Below are positions 1-7,886 of a DNA stretch of 64,000 bases, in pieces. Under the pieces are notes generated by a model. The model did not search any database. It was not told where the DNA came from and saw only the letters and a list, made by a program, of their open reading frames with translations. The first letter of the stretch is position 1; each line of letters begins with the position of its first letter. This stretch comes from CAZEGI01 sp964512105. Lineage in GTDB: Archaea > Altiarchaeota > Altiarchaeia > IMC4 > CAZEGI01. The stretch covers positions 62,001 through 126,000 of the forward strand of contig CAZEGI010000002.1 of assembly GCA_964512105.1 (NCBI GenBank), given 5' to 3'. A program made the translations under genes and the position numbers.

Positions 1-20
1 GTCCCGAAAAGTTTTCCCAT
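1..20 (-). CDS. Start of a gene running off the window, possibly a phosphoglucosamine/phosphomannomutase
   Basis: An ATG on the minus strand at 20 lies one base past the rfcS stop codon and opens MGKLFGT before the window ends. That heptapeptide is typical of the N-terminus of GlmM-type phosphohexomutases (usually continuing DGIRG or SGIRG). Only six full codons are visible, so this is a guess from a short signature. The tight spacing suggests co-transcription with rfcS. A separate phosphomannomutase is encoded at 36632-37978. Confidence 0.4.
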
Positions 21-21
21 T

Positions 22-963
22 CTACTTCCCAACAGAAGCGAGACGCGCGAGAAGTGCCTCCAGTTGAATGCGTTCGTTCGCGCCTTCAACAAGAGTGAAG
101 TTCGTTTCACCCACCAAATCAACAATGTGGACTTTTTTTTCGTCCGGCAATTCCAAATTCATTGCCTCGGAGTTCATCTGCAGAAGTATGTCCTCCCCCG
201 ATAAGCCCTGGGCCAGCATGAGGCTATCCAGCAGGTTTCGTGCGTCAAGAAACTTACCTTTGAGCGCGAGCCCCATCATGTTTTTTATGTCCTCCGGCCT
301 CGCGCGCGATGCGATTGAGAAAACGGATTTCTCATCCACATGTCCGAGGGCGGCCGCAGTCTGTGCGACGTTTATCGCCTTTCTTAAATCACCTTCGGAT
401 ATGTAAACTATGGCGTCTATCCCGTCCTTCGTGTGCTTCACCTTTTCTTCCTTGAGTATGTGCTCCACCATCCTTGCGATGTCCTCTTTTTTCAGGCGTT
501 TGAACCTGAAGATTGCGCACCGGCTCTGTATGGGTTCAATAATTTTTGAGCTGTAATTGCACGAAAGGATGAAGCGGCACGTTTCCGTGTAACTCTCCAT
601 GGTTCTTCTGAGCGCGTTCTGCGCTTCCGGAGTGAGTGCATCTGCTTCGTCAAGGAATATTATCTTAAACTCGCTCCCTATGGGTCGCGTTCGTGCGAAA
701 TCCTTGATCTTTGTTCTCACGACGTCGATACCGCGCTCGTCAGATGCGTTCAGCTCGAGGAAACCCTGGTGGATATCGCCGAAAAGTTCCCTGGCAATGC
801 ACAGCGCAGCTGTTGTTTTTCCGCATCCCGCAGGGCCCGCAAAAAGCAGATGCGGCATGGACTTTACCTTCACGTACGCTTCTAAACGGTCGGTTATGTG
901 CTCCTGCCCGACCATGTCTTTGAGTTTTTTCGGCCTGTATTTCTCAGTCCAGGGTAATTCCAT
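22..963 (-). CDS. rfcS: Replication factor C small subunit (clamp loader)
   Basis: AAA+ ATPase subunit of the clamp loader that places PCNA on primed DNA. The 313-residue product has Walker A GPAGCGKT (residues 43-50), Walker B IIFLDEAD (101-108) and the SRC motif (147-149) that supplies the trans-acting arginine finger in the ring. Length is normal for archaeal RfcS, and no intein interrupts it, although inteins are common in this family. No large-subunit gene is seen in the window. The start ATG at 963 has no well-placed TATA box; the nearest good one is at 1107-1113, so the mRNA probably carries a leader of about 118 nt containing a short upstream ORF. Confidence 0.97.
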   Translation of the reverse strand: MELPWTEKYRPKKLKDMVGQEHITDRLEAYVKVKSMPHLLFAGPAGCGKTTAALCIARELFGDIHQGFLELNASDERGIDVVRTKIKDFARTRPIGSEFKIIFLDEADALTPEAQNALRRTMESYTETCRFILSCNYSSKIIEPIQSRCAIFRFKRLKKEDIARMVEHILKEEKVKHTKDGIDAIVYISEGDLRKAINVAQTAAALGHVDEKSVFSIASRARPEDIKNMMGLALKGKFLDARNLLDSLMLAQGLSGEDILLQMNSEAMNLELPDEKKVHIVDLVGETNFTLVEGANERIQLEALLARLASVGK

Positions 964-1009
964 CTTACGTCTATAGTTTTGTACGGCTGTGTGAACTACT
1001 TATCTTGAT

Positions 1010-1081
1010 CTAAGGTGTATTCGCCAGAGCGAATACGCCACTTTTGATAAACCTTTTGGAAAAAGGTTTGGGGAGTTCCAT
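1010..1081 (-). CDS. Possible upstream ORF in the rfcS leader (23 aa)
   Basis: Reading leftwards from an ATG at 1081 gives a 23-codon ORF beginning MELPKP and ending in TAG at 1010-1012. The start context resembles that of rfcS itself (TTCCATCTT followed by RCGT in both, on the plus strand, and both proteins begin MELP). A TATA-like TTATAAG at 1107-1113 is placed so that transcription would begin at or next to this ATG. The ORF contains an inverted repeat (GCGAATAC arms, about 1012-1040) and an AAACC/GGTTT hairpin (about 1050-1068). It could be a leader peptide, a decayed duplication of the rfcS start, or chance. Confidence 0.3.
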   Translation of the reverse strand: MELPKPFSKRFIKSGVFALANTP

Positions 1082-1106
1082 CTTGCGTAGTTATTATCCA
1101 AAAATC

Positions 1107-1113
1107 CTTATAA
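1107..1113 (-). promoter_or_regulatory. TATA box for the rfcS leader transcript
   Basis: TTATAAG on the minus strand is 26-32 nt upstream of the ATG at 1081, the canonical spacing for a leaderless archaeal transcript. No comparable box lies 25-30 nt upstream of the rfcS ATG at 963. Confidence 0.5.
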
Positions 1114-1139
1114 ACTGAGAATACACTTAATTTAACTTT

Positions 1140-1250
1140 AAAATCAGATACTCCACCCTAGTTGCGGAGTATTACTTCCAAACACGCAAATGGGTATCGG
1201 AGGTGTAAACGCGAGGTAGATACAATTCATATCCTCGCGTGTTTGTAATG
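1140..1250 (+). promoter_or_regulatory. Structured 5' leader, copy A (before ileS)
   Basis: Three inverted repeats occupy this stretch. P1 is ATACTCC (1148-1154) with GGAGTAT (1166-1172). P2 is CAAACACGC (1179-1187) with GCGTGTTTG (1237-1245), ending two bases before the ATG. P3 is CGCGAGG (1210-1216) with CCTCGCG (1233-1239), nested in P2 and sharing GCG at 1237-1239. GGAGGTG at 1199-1205 resembles a ribosome-binding site but is 43 nt from the start codon. A closely related element precedes L21e at 4391-4511. The arrangement suggests an mRNA structure that controls access to the start codon; the ligand or protein partner is unknown. Confidence 0.6.
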
Positions 1251-4200
1251 AGACCCGCAGGCGAGTACAAACCCAGGGGAATGGAGGAGGGAATCCTCAA
1301 ATTCTGGAAGGAAAAGGGCATTCCGGAAAGGACACTGACTGACGGCAAAAAACGCTTCTCCTTTCTGGAGGGGCCGCCAACGCCGAATGCGCCACCTGCA
1401 CTTCACCATGTTGAAGTCCGCGCCTTCAAGGACCTTGTGAACCGGTTTAAATTCATGCAGGGTTTCAGTGTTCCGAGAAAGGCAGGATGGGACTGCCACG
1501 GGTTGCCTGTGGAAGTGCAGATAGAGAAGAAACTGAAGCTGAACTCGAAGAAGGAGATTGTAAGTTACGGGATTGACAGGTTCGTGGAGGAGTGCAGAAA
1601 AAGCGTCTTCAGCAACATCGAGGACTGGAACAAACTCACTGAGAGAATGGCGTACTGGATTGATATGGAAAATCCCTATGTCACCATGCGCAACGAATAC
1701 ATCGAGAGCGTCTGGTGGTCGCTGAAGGAGATCTGGAAGAAAGGTTTGCTTTACCTGGATCACAAAGTCGTTCCCTACTGCCCGAGATGCGGAACGCCGC
1801 TTTCGAGCCACGAGGTTGCACTCGGATATCAGGAAATTAAAGAAGAAACCGTCATAGTGCGGTTTCAGGCGAAGGATAAGGACTTTTATTTTTTGGCATG
1901 GACCACGACGCCGTGGACGTTACTCTCGAACCTCGCGCTTGCGGTAAACCCGAAGTTGGAATATGCGAAGATAAGGTACAAGGGCGAGAACTACGTGCTC
2001 GCAAAGGAGCTTGCTGAAAAGCGATTTCCTGATTCGGAAGTTCTCGAAACCTTCATGGGCAGCGAGCTTTTGGGTATCGAGTATCAGCCGTTATTCAGCC
2101 ATTTTGTAGGAAAACTGGACAAGAAGGCATGGTTCGTTATAGGAGGCGATTTTGTAACAATCGAGGAGGGGACAGGAATCGTTCACATCGCGCCGGCATT
2201 CGGCGAGGACGACTTCAACGCAGGGAAGAAGAACAACCTGCCCCTAGTCAATCCCATAAGCGAGGACGGCAAGTTTACGGAGCAGATACCGGAACTGAAA
2301 GGCATGTTTGCAAAGGATGCGGACTCAAGGATTGTGAGCATTCTCGAGGAGCAGGACGCGCTGATAGCGAAGTATCCTTACAAGCACGACTACCCATTCT
2401 GCTGGCGCTGTTCATCACCGCTTTTGTATTATGCAATGAAATCCTGGTTCATAGCCATGGAGAAGCTGAAAAAAAACCTCATCAGCAACAACAACAGGGT
2501 CAAGTGGTTCCCGGAGCACATGAAGAGCGGCAGGTTTGGAGACTGGCTCGAGAACGTCAAGGACTGGTCGCTTTCAAGAAACAGGTTCTGGGGAACGCCG
2601 CTTCCGATTTGGATTTGTGAATGTGGAAACAAGGAAGTTATCGGGTCAAGAAAGGAGCTGACTGAAAAATCCGCGAGTAAGATTGATGCAAACATTGATT
2701 TGCACCGACCATATGTGGACAAGGTAAAGCTCAAATGCAGGTGCGGAAAACTTATGAGCCGGGTGGATTACGTGATTGACTGCTGGTACGATTCCGGTGC
2801 AGCAACCTTCGCGCAGTACCATTATCCGTTTGAAAATAAGGAATTGTTTGAGAGGAGTTTTCCGTACGATTTCATCTGCGAGGCAACGGACCAGACAAGA
2901 GGATGGTTCTACACACTGCTTGCAATCTCAACCGTGATTTTCAACAAACCGGCTTACAAGAGCGTTGTTGTTGGCGGTTTGCTGTTGGATGACAAAGGCG
3001 AAAAAATGTCCTCAAGCAAGGACAACATAATACATCCATGGGATCTTTTCAACACCGTCGGTGCGGACGCCGTGAGGTTGCAGATGTTCGCAACAGCGCC
3101 CTGGAACGCAAAGCGATTCGGGAAGGAAACTTTGGATGAAACAGCAATACCAATGCTGAGAACGCTGTGGAGCTGCTATGAGTTCACGACGCGATACATG
3201 CTGCTGGACAGGTTCGAGCCGAGCAAACACCAACTGGGAGACGCAAAACTCAGGATTGAGGACGAGTGGATTCTGTCAGCTGTTGACGCGCTTGCGGAAA
3301 ACGTAAACAGGAATCTTGAAAACAACGATTACCACCACCTCGTTGCGAACATGAACAATTTCGTCACCGAAGACCTGTCAAGGGGTTACATAAAACTCAT
3401 ACGTGACAGGTTATGGCTCGAGGACAAGGGCAGTAAGATGGATGAATCAAAGTTTGCGGCGTATGTAACGCTGTCCGAAGTTTTCAGGAGGTTGTGTACT
3501 ATTCTTGCACCGGCAGCGCCCTTCATTGCAGAAGAGATCTACCAGAATCTGGTTAAAGGCAGGGAGGAGAGCGTGCATTTCCTGAAGTGGCCGAAGCCCG
3601 AGCACATCAACCCTGAACTTGGATTCCAGATGAACCTTGCAAAAAAGATTTTCGAGGCAGGGAGCAACTGCAGGCAGAACGCTGGAATAAAACTCAGGCA
3701 CCCTATAAAATCCGTAACCGTGGTTGGCGACTCGAAAGTCAGAAAAACCGTTGATACTCTCGGAGAAGTGATAAAGAAGCAACTGAACGCCAAGGATGTG
3801 AAATTTGTGGATGAGATTCCTGGCACAAAGTATATCGGAGTTCCGAATTTCAAGATTCTTGGACCGAAATTCGGTAAGGATGCTGTCCGGGTTGCGGAAC
3901 TCATACGTGAAAACGGAAAGAAACTAAGGGAGCGTAAAAAAATAAATCTGGACGGTTACGAGATAACTCCCGAGATGGTTTCCGATGTGAGGGTTGAAAC
4001 TCCCGAGGGATATATATCGGCTGCGTTCGCCCTTGAAAATACCAGCGGAATCGTGTACATAGATGCAGAGCGCGACCCAAGTTTACTGCACGAGGCGCTT
4101 GCCCGTGATGTCATAAGAAACGTCCAGGAGCTCAGGAAAAAATCAAATCTTGAGGAACTTGAGCGCATACACGTCTTTATAACCGATACCGCAATGGTGA

Positions 4201-4340
4201 GGGAAATGCTGAAGGGCTTCGAGCGTGTTGTCCTTGACGAGGTCAGGGCGGACAAAATCGTGCTGGAAAAAAGCGTTAAGGGTGCGGAATTCGAATTCGA
4301 CGAGGAAACAATAAGCGTCGGCATAAAAACCGGTTTTTAA
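1248..4340 (+). CDS. ileS: Isoleucyl-tRNA synthetase
   Basis: Class Ia synthetase charging tRNA-Ile, 1030 residues from the ATG at 1248. The HIGH motif is replaced by HHVEV (residues 53-57), followed by WDCHGLPVE; KMSSSK is at 586-591. The editing domain carries the TTTPWTL signature, and zinc-ligand CxxC pairs (CPRCG and CWRC) are visible. The GxPPALHHVEVR context resembles the IleRS clade in which GxHHVEAR is normal, so activity is expected. An in-frame GTG nine bases upstream (1239) is possible, but ATG 1248 matches the arrangement of the duplicated leader before L21e, where the start is unambiguous. The start lies directly at the end of leader copy A. Confidence 0.96.
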   Translation: MRPAGEYKPRGMEEGILKFWKEKGIPERTLTDGKKRFSFLEGPPTPNAPPALHHVEVRAFKDLVNRFKFMQGFSVPRKAGWDCHGLPVEVQIEKKLKLNSKKEIVSYGIDRFVEECRKSVFSNIEDWNKLTERMAYWIDMENPYVTMRNEYIESVWWSLKEIWKKGLLYLDHKVVPYCPRCGTPLSSHEVALGYQEIKEETVIVRFQAKDKDFYFLAWTTTPWTLLSNLALAVNPKLEYAKIRYKGENYVLAKELAEKRFPDSEVLETFMGSELLGIEYQPLFSHFVGKLDKKAWFVIGGDFVTIEEGTGIVHIAPAFGEDDFNAGKKNNLPLVNPISEDGKFTEQIPELKGMFAKDADSRIVSILEEQDALIAKYPYKHDYPFCWRCSSPLLYYAMKSWFIAMEKLKKNLISNNNRVKWFPEHMKSGRFGDWLENVKDWSLSRNRFWGTPLPIWICECGNKEVIGSRKELTEKSASKIDANIDLHRPYVDKVKLKCRCGKLMSRVDYVIDCWYDSGAATFAQYHYPFENKELFERSFPYDFICEATDQTRGWFYTLLAISTVIFNKPAYKSVVVGGLLLDDKGEKMSSSKDNIIHPWDLFNTVGADAVRLQMFATAPWNAKRFGKETLDETAIPMLRTLWSCYEFTTRYMLLDRFEPSKHQLGDAKLRIEDEWILSAVDALAENVNRNLENNDYHHLVANMNNFVTEDLSRGYIKLIRDRLWLEDKGSKMDESKFAAYVTLSEVFRRLCTILAPAAPFIAEEIYQNLVKGREESVHFLKWPKPEHINPELGFQMNLAKKIFEAGSNCRQNAGIKLRHPIKSVTVVGDSKVRKTVDTLGEVIKKQLNAKDVKFVDEIPGTKYIGVPNFKILGPKFGKDAVRVAELIRENGKKLRERKKINLDGYEITPEMVSDVRVETPEGYISAAFALENTSGIVYIDAERDPSLLHEALARDVIRNVQELRKKSNLEELERIHVFITDTAMVREMLKGFERVVLDEVRADKIVLEKSVKGAEFEFDEETISVGIKTGF

Positions 4341-4390
4341 CCCCCAAAACATTTTTATATCCTAATACTTAAAGATATTACCTTTGGTTC

Positions 4391-4511
4391 AAAATCAAAT
4401 ACTCCACCCTAAAGGGCGGAGTATGACTTACAAACACTAGAATGTACAAAAACCAAAAACAGGGGGGTGGAAACGCGAGGTAGAGGAATGTATCCTCGCG
4501 TGTTTGTAATG
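4391..4511 (+). promoter_or_regulatory. Structured 5' leader, copy B (before L21e)
   Basis: This is the second copy of the element at 1140-1250. P1 is ATACTCC (4399-4405) with GGAGTAT (4418-4424), extended inside by CCC/GGG around a TAAA loop. P2 is a perfect 10-bp pairing of TTACAAACAC (4428-4437) with GTGTTTGTAA (4500-4509), including the A of the ATG. P3 is CGCGAGG (4474-4480) with CCTCGCG (4494-4500). Blocks AATCARATACTCCACCCTA, AAACGCGAGGTAGA and TATCCTCGCGTGTTTGTAAT are shared with copy A, while spacers differ in length and sequence. CCACCC (4405-4409 region) can also pair with GGGTGG (about 4465-4470), offering an alternative fold. Confidence 0.6.
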
Positions 4512-4790
4512 AAGGGCTCAAAGGGTTACCGGCGTGGAACGCGGAAACTAATCGTTAAACCGAGGGCGAGAGGCAAGTTCAGCATACGGAAGGAACTGCA
4601 AACGTTCGAAGACAACGACAAGGTTGCGGTAACCATAAACCCCCACTACCAGGCCATCCCAAACCCACGCCTCAGGGGCAAATGTGGCAGGGTGGTCGGT
4701 AGGCAGGGTAGGGCATATTTCGTGGAACTAAAGGACGGCAACAAGCTAAAAAAAGTTCTGATAACACCGGAACATTTAACTTCAGTATAA
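4509..4790 (+). CDS. rpl21e: Large ribosomal subunit protein L21e
   Basis: A 93-residue ribosomal protein found in archaea and eukaryotes but not bacteria. It opens MKGSKGYRRGTRKL, the family's conserved basic N-terminus, and carries the KGMPH-like loop region and a KxGKV-type SH3 barrel (GKCGRVVGRQGRAYFVEL). ATG 4509 is chosen because the family starts right at this motif; a longer frame reading from GTG 4467 runs through the structured leader and adds 14 residues unlike the family. It heads the conserved archaeal order L21e-rpoF-DUF655. Confidence 0.95.
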   Translation: MKGSKGYRRGTRKLIVKPRARGKFSIRKELQTFEDNDKVAVTINPHYQAIPNPRLRGKCGRVVGRQGRAYFVELKDGNKLKKVLITPEHLTSV

Positions 4791-4796
4791 ATCAAA

Positions 4797-5141
4797 ATGG
4801 AATCTCTGGGCGGCGGGCCGATACCGATGGCCGAGGTCAGGAACATCCTGAACGAAACGAAGAGAAGATACAAGGATGAGGATAAGGAGCCGTTGTACGA
4901 ACAGAAGCGGGCTCTGGAACACGTCCAGAAGTTTGTGAGATTAACGGCGGCAGACACAAAAAAGCTGTTCGCCCAACTGAAGGAACTGCCACTGCAGCTT
5001 ACGGACGAGCAGGCAGTGAAGATTGCGGACCTTCTGCCGGAAACGGTCGACGACGTGAGGGCGATATTCGCGAAGGAACGCTTTAAATACAAAGAAGACG
5101 AAATCAAACAGATAACGGATCTGGTTGACCAATACCGTTGA
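4797..5141 (+). CDS. rpoF: DNA-directed RNA polymerase subunit F (Rpb4-like)
   Basis: A 114-residue homologue of eukaryotic Rpb4; with subunit E it forms the stalk of archaeal RNA polymerase. The sequence shows the family's helical, charged character and the C-terminal HRDC-like part (ELPLQLTDEQAVKIADLLPE, then DVRAIFAKE). It starts six bases after the L21e stop, and its position between L21e and the DUF655 gene is the standard archaeal order, which supports the call as much as the sequence does. Confidence 0.9.
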   Translation: MESLGGGPIPMAEVRNILNETKRRYKDEDKEPLYEQKRALEHVQKFVRLTAADTKKLFAQLKELPLQLTDEQAVKIADLLPETVDDVRAIFAKERFKYKEDEIKQITDLVDQYR

Positions 5142-5182
5142 TGCTGAAAAACAAGAGGTTCTAAAAAATTCACGAGGTTAAA

Positions 5183-5758
5183 ATGGAAAAGGATGAATAC
5201 GTCCAAATACTGGACTTCCTGCCGAGGGGGAAATCCGAAATGCCGCCGCACAAGCGCAAGCCGATAGCGCAGGCCGTGGGTGAGAAGTACTTTTCCCTGC
5301 TCGAGATAGTGCCGCGGGCGGGGATATCCTTCAACCAGGGGGAGCGGGTTTACATCGGTGAGGGGGTCAGGGACAAGGTTGACCACATAGAGCGCAGGAT
5401 AAAGTTCGACTGGCTCACGCCGACTGCCAAAACCGAGCTGCCGTTAATCCTGGAGAAAATCATACGGGAAAACGAGGGCAGTTTCATAAACTTTTACAAT
5501 ACCGCGGGCATAATAAGCACGCGCCAGCACAAACTCGAGATACTGCCGAGAATCGGGAAGCGGCACAGGCAGGAAATACTTGACGAGAGGGGGAGGGAGC
5601 CATTCAAGAGCTTCGAGGACATGCAAAAGCGTATTAAGAACATTCCCGATCCTGTGCGAATCCTGGCGGACAAGATTGTGGAGGAACTGCAGGGTAAAAG
5701 CAAATACCTCCTTTTCGTGCCTCTGGTTAGGGACACAAGGCCTGGGACGCATTTTTAA
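5183..5758 (+). CDS. DUF655 protein, predicted RNA-binding helix-hairpin-helix protein
   Basis: The 191-residue product matches the archaeal DUF655 family: conserved DFLPRGK near the N-terminus, an OB-like segment (GERVYIGEG), and a helix-hairpin-helix-like LPRIGKRHRQEIL near residues 120-140. The function is unknown; the family regularly sits beside L21e and rpoF, and often a KsgA-type rRNA dimethylase, so a role in ribosome biogenesis or translation is inferred. No ksgA follows here. The intergenic space (5142-5182) holds an SD-like GAGGTT just before the ATG. Confidence 0.88.
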   Translation: MEKDEYVQILDFLPRGKSEMPPHKRKPIAQAVGEKYFSLLEIVPRAGISFNQGERVYIGEGVRDKVDHIERRIKFDWLTPTAKTELPLILEKIIRENEGSFINFYNTAGIISTRQHKLEILPRIGKRHRQEILDERGREPFKSFEDMQKRIKNIPDPVRILADKIVEELQGKSKYLLFVPLVRDTRPGTHF

Positions 5759-5800
5759 ATTCTCAATAGAATGTTATAAACCAGTTCGAGGGTGATAGAG

Positions 5801-5989
5801 ATGGTGAAGATTAAAATAGATGCGGAAAAGTGCATCGGCTGCGGTGCATGCGTGAATGCATGTCCAGTGAACATGTACGAGATAGTGGATGAGAAGTCGA
5901 AGATAACCGGAGATCTGAACAGTTGTGTGCTTTGCAGGGCGTGCGAAACTGGTTGTCCTTCAGGAGCAATAAAAGTAAGTGAGAAGTGA
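5801..5989 (+). CDS. 2[4Fe-4S] ferredoxin
   Basis: A 62-residue small electron carrier with two CxxCxxCxxxCP clusters (CIGCGACVNACP and CVLCRACETGCP), enough ligands for two [4Fe-4S] centres. ATG 5801 is preferred over GTG 5792 because GAGGGTGAT at 5788-5796, complementary to the archaeal 16S rRNA tail, sits at the right distance. It could serve as the low-potential acceptor of the bifurcating complex at the end of the window, but that partnership is only inferred. Confidence 0.93.
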   Translation: MVKIKIDAEKCIGCGACVNACPVNMYEIVDEKSKITGDLNSCVLCRACETGCPSGAIKVSEK

Positions 5990-5999
5990 GGTGGTAGAT

Positions 6000-6299
6000 A
6001 TGGCTGGAATGGCTGAAGAAAAAAAGAGAGCGGACGACAACGTCGTCTTTATAGGGAAAAAGGGGATAATGAGTTACGTGTTGGCTGTCATTACACAGTT
6101 CAACAACGGCGAATCGGAAGTTATAGTGAAGGCGAGAGGCAGGGCAATAAGCAGAGCGGTTGATGTGGCCGAAATAGTGAGGCAGAGGTTCGTGCAGAAC
6201 CTCCAGACAAGAAACATAGAGATTTCGACAGAGGAAATCAATGGTGAGGAAGGTCCAATAAAGGTTTCGGCTATTGAAATTACGCTGGCTAAAGCTTAA
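6000..6299 (+). CDS. albA: Alba, DNA/RNA-binding chromatin protein
   Basis: This 99-residue protein has the Alba core: NVVFIGKKGIMSYVLAVI, then KARGRAISRAVDVAEI, and a closing strand IKVSAIEITLAKA. Alba dimers coat archaeal DNA and also bind RNA; the lysine pair in IGKKG is the usual acetylation/DNA-contact site. ATG 6000 follows GAGGTGGT (about 5987-5994) at SD spacing; the in-frame extension upstream overlaps the ferredoxin gene and is unlike the family. It is probably co-transcribed with the ferredoxin gene. Confidence 0.95.
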   Translation: MAGMAEEKKRADDNVVFIGKKGIMSYVLAVITQFNNGESEVIVKARGRAISRAVDVAEIVRQRFVQNLQTRNIEISTEEINGEEGPIKVSAIEITLAKA

Positions 6300-6365
6300 C
6301 CCGCCGGAATCCCCAAGCGACGGGCGTTCTTTACCATTTGTTTTATTTTACCCGATTGAACAACA

Positions 6366-6854
6366 ATGGCACTACCGATATGCAACATTTGCGCAAAAAC
6401 AGGAGTTTTGTGTTCGTCATGCGAGTCAAAACTGAAGGAGGGCAGAATTTCAGAACTTGACGTAGAGTTATCCAAAATCCTATACAAAATCGGAAAGGGC
6501 GAGATAGGTTTTGAGAAATCTCTTGACACAAAGGATTTCGTGATAATACTGGCAAAAAAAGAGGACATAGGCAAGATCATCGGCAAGAACGGCGTGAACA
6601 TACGTCAGTTGTCAAGCAAACTCAACAAGCAGGTTAGGGTTATCGGGACAGGAAACCTTGAAGATACAATCTACGATTTTGTCGCGCCCGCGCGGATTCT
6701 CGGGATAAACACGGTTTACCGACCGGACAACACGACCATAAAGCGCGTCAGGATAAACAAAAAAGACAAGAAAAAACTCCGCATGAAAATCGAGGAAATC
6801 CAGAAGCTGATTTCCTCGCTGACGGACAGCGTGATTGAGATAAGTTTCGACTAA
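6366..6854 (+). CDS. NusA-like KH-domain RNA-binding protein with N-terminal zinc ribbon
   Basis: The 162-residue product begins with a CNICAKTG...CSSC zinc-ribbon pair (Cys 6, 9, 16 and 19 by position), followed by SELDVELSKILYKIGKGE and a KH domain with the GxxG loop in IGKIIGKNG. A second KH-like half follows, with a very basic segment (INKKDKKKLRMK). It belongs with archaeal NusA-like predicted transcription/translation factors; which one is uncertain. It starts 66 nt after Alba and may have its own promoter. Confidence 0.75.
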   Translation: MALPICNICAKTGVLCSSCESKLKEGRISELDVELSKILYKIGKGEIGFEKSLDTKDFVIILAKKEDIGKIIGKNGVNIRQLSSKLNKQVRVIGTGNLEDTIYDFVAPARILGINTVYRPDNTTIKRVRINKKDKKKLRMKIEEIQKLISSLTDSVIEISFD

Positions 6855-6857
6855 ACA

Positions 6858-6866
6858 TTTATATCC
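6858..6866 (+). promoter_or_regulatory. TATA box of the cation exchanger gene
   Basis: TTTATATCC is centred 25 nt upstream of the ATG at 6887, and no Shine-Dalgarno motif lies between. This is a clear example of the leaderless promoter layout used across the window. Confidence 0.6.
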
Positions 6867-6886
6867 ACACATTCAGAATTCTTTAC

Positions 6887-7885
6887 ATGTGGTTTGTAAT
6901 TTATATACTCGCTTTTTTGGTTTCCGTCTATCTCATACTCCGCGGCTCGGACTGGATTACGGACTCGTCGGTTCATGTCGCACGCAGGCTCGGGACCAGC
7001 AACCTAGCTGTCGGCCTGATTGTGATATCGTTCCTTCTGAGCCTGCCTGAGCTTGTTATTGCCATTTCGTCAATACTCAAGGGCCGTCCCGCGTTGGGTT
7101 TTGGCGCGAACATAGGTTCTGTAATCGTGAACATCGGGCTGATCGTCGGTATATCCGCCCTCATAAGACCGATGCGCGTGCCCCGCATCATGGTGACGCG
7201 GGACATGATTTTCATGGTTGTTGTTTCCATCGTTGTGGTTGCGATGGCCATAGAGGATCGCTCGCTTTCGAGAACTGATGGTTTTGTATTCGTGCTGCTG
7301 TTTATACCCTACGTTATAAACGTCTACGAGCAGGAGCGTAACCTAACTTACCACGAGCGGAGGGTCAAGAGCGAGAAGCTGACCGAAGCCCTTGAAACCT
7401 ATGGTGAATATGTGCCGGACCACAAGCCAAGATTTGGCCTGAACTACTTCATTCTTGGAATTTTTACACTGATTGTGGGTTCTGAAATTTTCATAAGGAT
7501 ATTGCTCAGTGTGGCATCGCTCATGAATCTCCCAGACCTCCTTGTCGGTGTAACTCTGGGCGCACTTGGCCCTAGCATTCCGAATCTCGCGGCTGCCTTA
7601 GGTGCGGCAAGAAAGGGCGTCGAGGAGCTTGTTGTTTCAGAAACCCTGGGCTCGAACATCTTCACCCTGCTGATAACGCTCGGCATAATAGCCATACTCA
7701 GCCCCATGACGATAGACGATGCAACTGTTATGATTACCGCGCCAACACTCCTGCTCGTAACCTTTGTCCTGCTTATCGCGATGTTGAAAGGCCATATACG
7801 GAGAAGGGACGGCATGCTTCTGGTCCTAATCTACGTTTGTGCGCTTATAGTTGAATTCGTCTTCAGGAGAAACGGCTTAATCTAA
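6887..7885 (+). CDS. Sodium/calcium exchanger family membrane protein
   Basis: A 332-residue CaCA-superfamily antiporter with about ten hydrophobic segments. Both alpha repeats are visible: GLIVISFLLSLPELVIAI with GANIGSVIVNIG in the first half, and GVTLGALGPSIPNLAAAL with SETLGSNIFTLLI in the second. The family usually has GTSLPE; here the first repeat reads LLSLPELV and the second ALGPSIPN, so the second acidic ion ligand is replaced by asparagine and ion preference may differ from a canonical Na+/Ca2+ exchanger. A central cytoplasmic loop of about 40 charged residues separates the halves. Confidence 0.9.
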   Translation: MWFVIYILAFLVSVYLILRGSDWITDSSVHVARRLGTSNLAVGLIVISFLLSLPELVIAISSILKGRPALGFGANIGSVIVNIGLIVGISALIRPMRVPRIMVTRDMIFMVVVSIVVVAMAIEDRSLSRTDGFVFVLLFIPYVINVYEQERNLTYHERRVKSEKLTEALETYGEYVPDHKPRFGLNYFILGIFTLIVGSEIFIRILLSVASLMNLPDLLVGVTLGALGPSIPNLAAALGAARKGVEELVVSETLGSNIFTLLITLGIIAILSPMTIDDATVMITAPTLLLVTFVLLIAMLKGHIRRRDGMLLVLIYVCALIVEFVFRRNGLI

Positions 7886-7886
7886 T

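Noticed and set aside
1206..1250. N-terminal extensions of IleRS and L21e sharing a TRGR..YPRVFV-like reading
   Set aside because: In copy A this frame begins right after an in-frame TAA (1206-1208) with no start codon before GTG 1239, and neither family has such an N-terminus. The shared peptide is explained by the conserved RNA stems.
1140..1250. Leader as a hammerhead ribozyme, T-box or known riboswitch
   Set aside because: No CUGAUGA/GAAA core and no T-box NCCA bulge or specifier arrangement could be found; the stems do not match classes I can recall. It is reported as unclassified.
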